Assembly: GCA_034409055.1 (NCBI GenBank)
Contig: DAOUMU010000116.1
Coordinates: 1-27,137, forward strand
DNA: 27,137 nucleotides
Reading direction: 5' to 3'
Origin: DAOUMU01 sp034409055
Lineage (GTDB): Bacteria > Chloroflexota > Anaerolineae > 4572-78 > J111
In this document: positions 22,406-27,137 of the stretch, in pieces
How positions within the stretch are numbered: position 1 is the first letter of the stretch
How the letters are laid out: every line of letters begins with the position of its first letter
Notes under the pieces: model-generated
Told to the model about the DNA's origin: nothing
Databases searched by the model: none
The model's input: only the letters and a program-made list of their open reading frames with translations
Translations under genes and position numbers: made by a program

Positions 22406-22505
22406 TATGCCCGGTCCCCGCATAGGGATGCGGGGCCTACGAAAAAGAAAGGGGCATCTTTATGCCCGGTCCCCGCATAGGGATGCGAGGTCTACGAAAA
22501 AGAAA
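22406..22505. repeat. two tandem copies of a 45-bp hairpin repeat, period 55
   Basis: Copies start with TATGCCCGGTCCCCGCATAG at 22406 and 22461 and end with CTACGAAAAAGAAA. Each contains CCCCGCAT-aggg-ATGCGGGG; the second copy has one arm mutated (ATGCGAGG). GGCCTAC also follows the palindrome at 5267-5294. They lie between the octaheme gene and the minus-strand gene at 22519. Confidence 0.8.
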
Positions 22506-22518
22506 ATTCCTATAGCAT

Positions 22519-22929
22519 CTAATTAGGGCTATGGGCTATTTGCCTCGGAGAAAACAGTTCACAATGGGAACATTCTACCGGCAGCCGGCCCTCGGCCTGA
22601 CGCCGAGCCAGCCAGCATGGGATGTCAGGGTGTTGGTAAGCAGGACATTGGAAGCGGACAGGCTCAGGGCACTCTTTTAGGACCCAGCAAGGCTGTTCGA
22701 TCACTTTAATCATCTCTGGCTCAGCCTCAACTTTGTCCTGGGCCTGACTTGCTTCCCACCGGACCTGTGCTTCTGTCTGCCATTTGGCATCCAAACGTCG
22801 CAGCCAGTATCCTACGGCCAGGGTAATTGCCAGTGGCACACCGAGACGCAAGATAAACATGCCTAAAATGATTGCTGCCTGCAACAACCAGTCCACACCC
22901 ACACTCCCTATGAACGTTACCATTAACAT
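22519..22929 (-). CDS. small membrane protein with cysteine-rich (two-CW-like) cytoplasmic tail
   Basis: This protein of about 136 residues has an N-terminal hydrophobic stretch (about 14-42, with ILRLGVPLAITLAVGYWLRR) and a soluble tail with the pattern PCW-x4-C, C in FQCPAYQ, PCW, then C-x2-C (VECSHCELF). The paired CW motifs and the C-x2-C end resemble two-CW domain proteins, which may bind metal. The hydrophobic segment resembles that of the 50-residue protein at 17898. The start is uncertain: ATG at 22929 or 22923 has poor ribosome sites, while a GTG around residue 12 follows GGGAG. A dyad of CCCCCATT/AATGGGGG lies about 50 bp upstream. It follows the kinase/regulator pair on the same strand. 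Confidence 0.75.
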   Translation of the reverse strand: MLMVTFIGSVGVDWLLQAAIILGMFILRLGVPLAITLAVGYWLRRLDAKWQTEAQVRWEASQAQDKVEAEPEMIKVIEQPCWVLKECPEPVRFQCPAYQHPDIPCWLARRQAEGRLPVECSHCELFSPRQIAHSPN

Positions 22930-22977
22930 GCTACTAAAAATTTATCACGTTCTACAGGGAGAGTCCATTGGGTGATC

Positions 22978-22998
22978 CCCCCATTTTACCAATGGGGG
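22978..22998. promoter_or_regulatory. operator-like dyad upstream of the small membrane protein
   Basis: CCCCCATT (22978-22985) and AATGGGGG (22991-22998) form an 8-bp dyad with a 5-base centre. The half-site matches the TCCCCCAT/ACCCCAT boxes at 17726-17842. No T-run follows on the minus strand, so it is less likely to be a terminator of the regulator gene. Confidence 0.5.
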
Positions 22999-23041
22999 AT
23001 GTAACCCAAGTGAAATGCCAGGCGGGCTACGTTACAGCCGG

Positions 23042-23695
23042 TTAGCCAACGGTAATGAGTCCTTTTTCAATAGCATATTTAACTAATTCAACCCGGCTAT
23101 GCAGGTTCAATTTCTGCATGATGTTTTCGCGATGCCGGTCGACAGTTTTAACACTGATGACCAAAGCCTCGGCAATTTCCCGATTGGTGTAACCTTCGGC
23201 GATATAGGTCAGTACCTCACGTTCGCGGGGGGTCAATTCTTCAGCAACCGGAGCCGGGCCAGGCTCTGCTTGATCTAAAAAATCTTTCACCAGAAATTTG
23301 GCCAGGGTGGAGTGAAGAAAAACGTTCCCCTGACTAATCACCCGGATGGCGGAAACCAGATCATCGGGGGCAGCACGCTTGGGGATATAACCTGACGCGC
23401 CGGCATTGAGCATTTCAAAGAAGTACTGCTCATCCTCATACATGGTCAAGGCTAAGACCGCTGTATCGGGGCTGACCTCTTTGATGCGACGGGTGGCCTC
23501 GATGCCACTCATACCAGGCATGGCTACATCCATAATCACTACGTCTGGCTTAAGCTCGCGGACGGATTGCAATGCTTCGTCACCACTGCTGACTTCACCG
23601 ACAATTTCCATATCTTCCTCGGCCAGAAAGAGCATGCGCAGGCCCGCTCGGACAATTTGATGATCGTCAACCAGTAACAGCCTTATCTTCGACAT
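23042..23695 (-). CDS. NarL/FixJ-family response regulator
   Basis: The 217-residue protein has a receiver domain (D10-D11, phosphoacceptor D56 in IMDVAMPG, K in YIPKRAA) and a LuxR-type HTH (ELTPREREVLTYIAEGYTNR, then EIAEALVISVKTVDRHRENI). I choose ATG 23695 (MSKIRLLLVDDH) with GGGGAGAG eight bases before; five extra upstream codons are possible. It overlaps the end of the kinase gene at 23667 by 29 bp, confirming a cognate pair. Its position beside the cytochrome locus makes it a candidate regulator of those promoters. Confidence 0.92.
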   Translation of the reverse strand: MSKIRLLLVDDHQIVRAGLRMLFLAEEDMEIVGEVSSGDEALQSVRELKPDVVIMDVAMPGMSGIEATRRIKEVSPDTAVLALTMYEDEQYFFEMLNAGASGYIPKRAAPDDLVSAIRVISQGNVFLHSTLAKFLVKDFLDQAEPGPAPVAEELTPREREVLTYIAEGYTNREIAEALVISVKTVDRHRENIMQKLNLHSRVELVKYAIEKGLITVG

Positions 23696-25787
23696 CTTTT
23701 CTCTCCCCAATCAAAGGTATACTGACCCGGATGTGCGTCCCACGCCCAGGGGCGGAGTGAATTTCGTATTGTCCACCCAGGAGGAGGGCTCTTTCCCGAA
23801 TACCGAGCAGCCCCCAGCCGGGGTGGGTTCCTTCGCCCGGCCAGACCTGGGCCGGGTTAAAACCACAGCCATCGTCTTTGATGGTGAGACAAATTTGCTC
23901 CGGGTAGATTTGAAACTTAACGGCAGCATGGGAGGCATTGGCATGCTTGGCGATGTTGGTGAGCGCCTCCTGGGTGATGCGGAACAAAACGATTTCGTAT
24001 TCGGACGGCAACCGAACCTGGTTTCCCTCTACAACAAAGTCGGTCTGAATCGAGTAACGATTTTCAAATGTTTGGATATACCATTGTAGGGCAGCTACCA
24101 GGCCCAGGTCATCCAACTGGGGGGGGCGCAAATCGGCAATGATCTGCCGCAATTCGCCCAGGGCGTTGATACCAAATGATTTCACTTCTCTAATCTGCTG
24201 GACAACTGCGGGTGAGTGATGGACCAGCATTGTTTCAATGCCACGCAAGCCCAAGGCGATGGCTGTCAGCGATTGGCCGGTGGCATCGTGCAACTCGCGG
24301 GCAATGCGCTGCCGCTCTGCCTCCTGAGCGCCAACGACTTGATGCAACAACTCACCGAGCATCTTCTCCCGTTTTTGGGCTTCCTGGTAGAGGCGGGCGT
24401 TTTCAATAGAGAGGCCCAACTGCTGGGCTATGGCCACCATGAGCTTGAGTTCATCAAACATGAGGCGCTTTTCGGTCGCTTGTGACTGGGCCAGGACAAG
24501 GCTACCAATAACGCGCTGCTGGGCGGTGAGGGGCAGACCAATCATCATAGTGGGACTTTGATATTGTTGACATTCCCGCGTCTGCAAGGCTTCGGCCAAC
24601 GGAAATTGAATGACCTGACCGTCCAAATGTCGACACATAGCCATAGCTCTGGTGACAGATTGCTGACCCAGGTGAAGGGCCAAAACATATGGTGATTGCG
24701 GCCCGCTGTCATCAGTTGAGGCGGAAAAGCGAATGGAAACCTGCACGTGCAAACCCTCGGCCTCTGGCCTGGTTAATAGGATCATGCCGGCATCGGAAAA
24801 TTTGAGGCTATGGACAATTTTTTCCAGAACGTTATACAGCCGGTCTTGTAAACTCATGGGCGTAGCCAGCAGGTTTGACAAATCGAGTAATAGGGAGAGT
24901 TCGTGCGTGGTCAGCCGCAACTCTTCATTGAGGCGTTCCATCTCATGGCTGATGCGCCGCTCTGCTTCAAGGGCACGGGCCTGGGCCATCAACTTGGCCT
25001 GGTTGGCTTTTTCCAGTCGTCGTTGGTTTTCCAACTCGAAGGCTCTGAGAGCACGGACCATATAGAAGGTGAGAACAGCGGCCATTACGCCCCGGAAAAG
25101 CTGGACCGGAATGCCGAACCATTGCAAAAAGAGGGTGCTATTGATAATGGTAGAGGGTACGAGCGAAGTTTGGCGGACAAAGAGCTGGCCAATGACCCCG
25201 TAAAGAAAGAGAGCGGCGGCAGACCAAACCAGGTCACGACCAAATTGAGGCATACCGTGTTCACGAAAGGTGCGCTGCTGGGCCATCAAGGCCCAGGTCC
25301 CCAACAAAGCACCGGGAATGCCCAAACTATAGCGTGCTAAGGCATCGGCTATGGCCACAAACTGACCAGGCGGTGGCTTAAAAGCGATGGTGACAGCGAA
25401 TAGGCCCAAAGCCCATAAACCAATCATGGCCAAAATAGGAAGATACCCCGGCCAGGGTTGAATTTTTTTTGGATTTAGCAGCAATATGCCAAAGGCTAAC
25501 AACATCAAGAATGAGATACCCAGAATGGCCAGGCGGCCCGCTTCTTGCAGAACTGTAGGGGTGTAGCCGCTGGTCAGGGTGGCAATCTTCTGGAACATTT
25601 CTAGCCATTCGTGAATACCGTGTAAAATACCAAAGGCGGCCAGGGGCCGAATGGCCCGGGCAAATCTAAATTCTGAGGTCTGCCGACTGGCCAGGGCCAG
25701 GGCCAGGCCCATGACAAAGAAGGCCAGGCCGTAGAAAAAGAAAACAGTGATGATATTGCGCACGAAGAAGGCGGAAATTGGATTCAT
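23667..25787 (-). CDS. sensor histidine kinase with seven-helix membrane input, GAF and HisKA_3 domains
   Basis: The 706-residue kinase starts with about seven hydrophobic helices (residues 10-245; HGIHEWLEMF at 56-65 lies between helices) that form an integral membrane input unit. A coiled coil (about 250-300), a GAF domain (about 305-465), HisKA_3 with His500 in RIARELHDATGQS and an HATPase_c domain (EALTNIAKHANA; DDGCGF; GWGLLGIRERA) follow. The signal is unknown; a lipophilic or redox (quinone) signal is only a guess from the membrane input. Start ATG 25787 (MNPISAFF) has GAGAG seven bases upstream; a longer frame to 25958 adds an unlikely 57-residue leader. It is divergent from the PAS kinase at 25998. 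Confidence 0.9.
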   Translation of the reverse strand: MNPISAFFVRNIITVFFFYGLAFFVMGLALALASRQTSEFRFARAIRPLAAFGILHGIHEWLEMFQKIATLTSGYTPTVLQEAGRLAILGISFLMLLAFGILLLNPKKIQPWPGYLPILAMIGLWALGLFAVTIAFKPPPGQFVAIADALARYSLGIPGALLGTWALMAQQRTFREHGMPQFGRDLVWSAAALFLYGVIGQLFVRQTSLVPSTIINSTLFLQWFGIPVQLFRGVMAAVLTFYMVRALRAFELENQRRLEKANQAKLMAQARALEAERRISHEMERLNEELRLTTHELSLLLDLSNLLATPMSLQDRLYNVLEKIVHSLKFSDAGMILLTRPEAEGLHVQVSIRFSASTDDSGPQSPYVLALHLGQQSVTRAMAMCRHLDGQVIQFPLAEALQTRECQQYQSPTMMIGLPLTAQQRVIGSLVLAQSQATEKRLMFDELKLMVAIAQQLGLSIENARLYQEAQKREKMLGELLHQVVGAQEAERQRIARELHDATGQSLTAIALGLRGIETMLVHHSPAVVQQIREVKSFGINALGELRQIIADLRPPQLDDLGLVAALQWYIQTFENRYSIQTDFVVEGNQVRLPSEYEIVLFRITQEALTNIAKHANASHAAVKFQIYPEQICLTIKDDGCGFNPAQVWPGEGTHPGWGLLGIRERALLLGGQYEIHSAPGRGTHIRVSIPLIGERKDVEDKAVTG

Positions 25788-25966
25788 CGGAAAGCTCTCT
25801 GGAAAGGGCCAGCGGTCCGGCTCATTTTTGAGTGGCCTTGTATGACCCCCTATATTTATTTTCTCACATTTTCGGGCTGTGGCAAAATGACTGCGAAGAA
25901 AGTGGACACAATTACTATAAATTCGAGACAAATTGCCCATTGTCATCGTCGTAATCAAGGAGTAGA

Positions 25967-26014
25967 ATGAGCGTAACTATGAGTTTAGAGGTAGGGAATG
26001 AAAGATCAGGATAA
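25967..26014 (+). CDS. 15-residue leader frame overlapping the PAS kinase start
   Basis: AAGGAG at about 25957-25962 lies close before ATG 25967, which opens MSVTMSLEVGNERSG and stops at 26012-26014, overlapping the kinase start at 25998 out of frame. This strong ribosome site may serve translational coupling of the kinase, which has only a poorly spaced GAGGTAGGG of its own. It could equally be chance. Confidence 0.35.
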   Translation: MSVTMSLEVGNERSG

Positions 26015-27137
26015 ACCAAGAGAGCAACTGATGGCTGAATTGGTATCGCTGCGCCAACAGATTGCTGAATTTGAAACGTTAGAATCGAAACGGAAGCAGG
26101 CAGAAGCGGCCCTGGATGAAAGCGAAGTCCGGCTTCATACTGTGTTAGCTTACGCTCCGGTTATTCTGTGGGCCACGGATCGTGAGGGCGTGTTCACCTT
26201 TGCAGAGGGTAAGGGCCTGGCTACAATGGGCCTCAAGCCGGATCAGATCATCGGACAGTCAGTTTCCAGCGTGTATCGAGAGACACCACAGGTCGTGGAT
26301 CACGTCCAGCGTGCCCTGGCCGGGGAAACGCTGACCTCAACGGTGACGATAGCGGGGGTGACATTTGAAATCCGGTATACGCCCTTTCAAAACCAACACG
26401 GCCAAGTTACCGGCGTCATTGGCTTAGCTACAGATATTACGGAACGCAAGCTGATGGAAGAGTTATTGGCCAAAAGTGAGGAACGTCATCGAGCTGCGGC
26501 TGAGCTGACCTCTGACTATGCTTATGCTTTTTGGGTTGAAGCGGATGGCAAGCTCGTTCTGGAATGGGTGACCGGCTCTTTTACCTATGTCACCGGTTTC
26601 ACCACGGCAGAAGTGGAGGTGCGGGGCGGCTGGACCGGTCTTGTTCATCCCGATGACGTCGCTATCGCCCAGCAACGATTGTTAACCCTCCTGGCCGGCC
26701 GGTCATATAAGGGTGAATTTCGAATCGTTACCAAAAGCAACCAGGTACGCTGGCTGTGTGATCATGCCCGTCCGGTGTGGGATGAAATCGAGAGGCGGGT
26801 GGTACGCATCTACGGGGCAGCCCAGGACATCACCGAGCGTAAGCAGGCAGAGAGGCAAATCAAAACCTCACTCAAGGAGAAGGAGGTGTTGTTGAAGGAA
26901 ATTCACCACCGGGTCAAAAACAATTTACAATTGATTTCCAGCCTGCTTCGCCTTCAGTCCCATTATATCAAAGATGAACATGCCCTGCACATGTGTCAGG
27001 AAACCCAGTATCGGGTTAGATCAATGGCTCTGGTTCATGAAAAACTATACCAATCCAAAGATCTGGCCAGGATTGATTTTGCTCACTACATCAAGGACCT
27101 GGCGGAATATTTGCTCCAACTGTACCAGGGGGATGCC
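25998..27137 (+). CDS. PAS-PAS-HisKA_2 sensor histidine kinase (partial, right end cut)
   Basis: The frame runs open from ATG 25998 to the window edge (380 codons seen). A short coiled coil (1-45) leads into a first PAS domain (about 45-150: YAPVILWATDREGVFTFAEG, ending IGLATDITERK), a second PAS/PAC (about 160-285: FTYVTGFTTAEVEVRGGWTG, LVHPDDV, ending GAAQDITERK), and then the HisKA_2 dimerisation helix LLKEIHHRVKNNLQLISSLL (299-318), with His304 the likely phosphoacceptor. The HATPase domain should follow beyond the edge. No membrane helix is seen, so the kinase is cytoplasmic. It is transcribed divergently from the kinase at 23667-25787, sharing a 210-bp intergenic region. Confidence 0.9.
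   Translation, partial: MKDQDKPREQLMAELVSLRQQIAEFETLESKRKQAEAALDESEVRLHTVLAYAPVILWATDREGVFTFAEGKGLATMGLKPDQIIGQSVSSVYRETPQVVDHVQRALAGETLTSTVTIAGVTFEIRYTPFQNQHGQVTGVIGLATDITERKLMEELLAKSEERHRAAAELTSDYAYAFWVEADGKLVLEWVTGSFTYVTGFTTAEVEVRGGWTGLVHPDDVAIAQQRLLTLLAGRSYKGEFRIVTKSNQVRWLCDHARPVWDEIERRVVRIYGAAQDITERKQAERQIKTSLKEKEVLLKEIHHRVKNNLQLISSLLRLQSHYIKDEHALHMCQETQYRVRSMALVHEKLYQSKDLARIDFAHYIKDLAEYLLQLYQGDA

Noticed and set aside
22406..22505. Tandem repeats as a minimal CRISPR array
   Set aside because: Only two copies, with a 10-base gap, hairpin-rich and degenerate; no cas genes are in view.

Overview
The window looks like a chromosomal segment of a Chloroflexota-type bacterium, probably Anaerolineae-like or a relative. 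This is an inference from gene families and style: NarL-type GAF/HisKA_3 kinase pairs, HybA/HybB-like electron-transfer modules, many multiheme c-type cytochromes, a secreted double rhodanese with an LPxTG-like tail, and numerous short foldback repeats. No rRNA, tRNA or CRISPR was recognised.

Region 1 (1-2570) is an AT-rich gene-cassette array of integron type. Two 124-bp copies of an attC-like site (1184-1307 and 2016-2139) differ at about six positions. Their outer heptamers match cassette by cassette: GTTAGGC at 302 pairs with GCCTAAC at 1184, and GTTAGCG at 1301 pairs with CGCTAAC at 2016. The cassettes carry an HNH/winged-helix-like protein, a DUF1801 protein and a truncated NTF2-like protein. 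No integrase is in view; it would be expected to the left.

Region 2 (2572-6624, minus strand) holds a NarL-type response regulator, its GAF-containing sensor kinase and an amidase.

Region 3 (6866-10440, plus strand) is a cytoplasmic sulfur-handling operon: an excisionase-like HTH/PocR regulator, an SQR-like flavoprotein, a DUF1641 protein, a single-cysteine TusE/DsrC-like carrier and a DsrE-family protein. It ends in a strong terminator and faces a LysR regulator (10536-11456).

Region 4 (11792-22393) is a large electron-transfer locus. In order it encodes a 9-heme membrane-anchored cytochrome, a cytochrome b fused to a heptaheme domain, a secreted double rhodanese, an 11-heme lipoprotein-like cytochrome whose frame contains one internal TGA, a 50-residue membrane protein, a 7-heme anchored cytochrome, a Tat-exported HybA-like four-cluster ferredoxin and a HybB/NrfD membrane subunit. 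On the opposite strand lies an 8-heme cytochrome. About 42 heme-binding motifs are encoded within 11 kb, with no molybdopterin, NiFe or other terminal catalytic subunit. A reasonable model is that quinol/quinone chemistry (SQR-like protein, cytochrome b, HybB) is wired to extracytoplasmic heme proteins, with sulfur as a likely substrate given the rhodanese, TusE and DsrE neighbours.

Region 5 (22519-27137) holds a small membrane protein with a cysteine-rich tail, a second NarL-type kinase/regulator pair (minus strand) and the start of a PAS-PAS-HisKA_2 kinase running off the right edge. 

The observation I rate highest is the in-frame TGA at 16534-16536. It separates a signal peptide plus first heme from the other ten hemes without any frame change, and is followed at selenocysteine-like spacing by a hairpin with a GUU loop.
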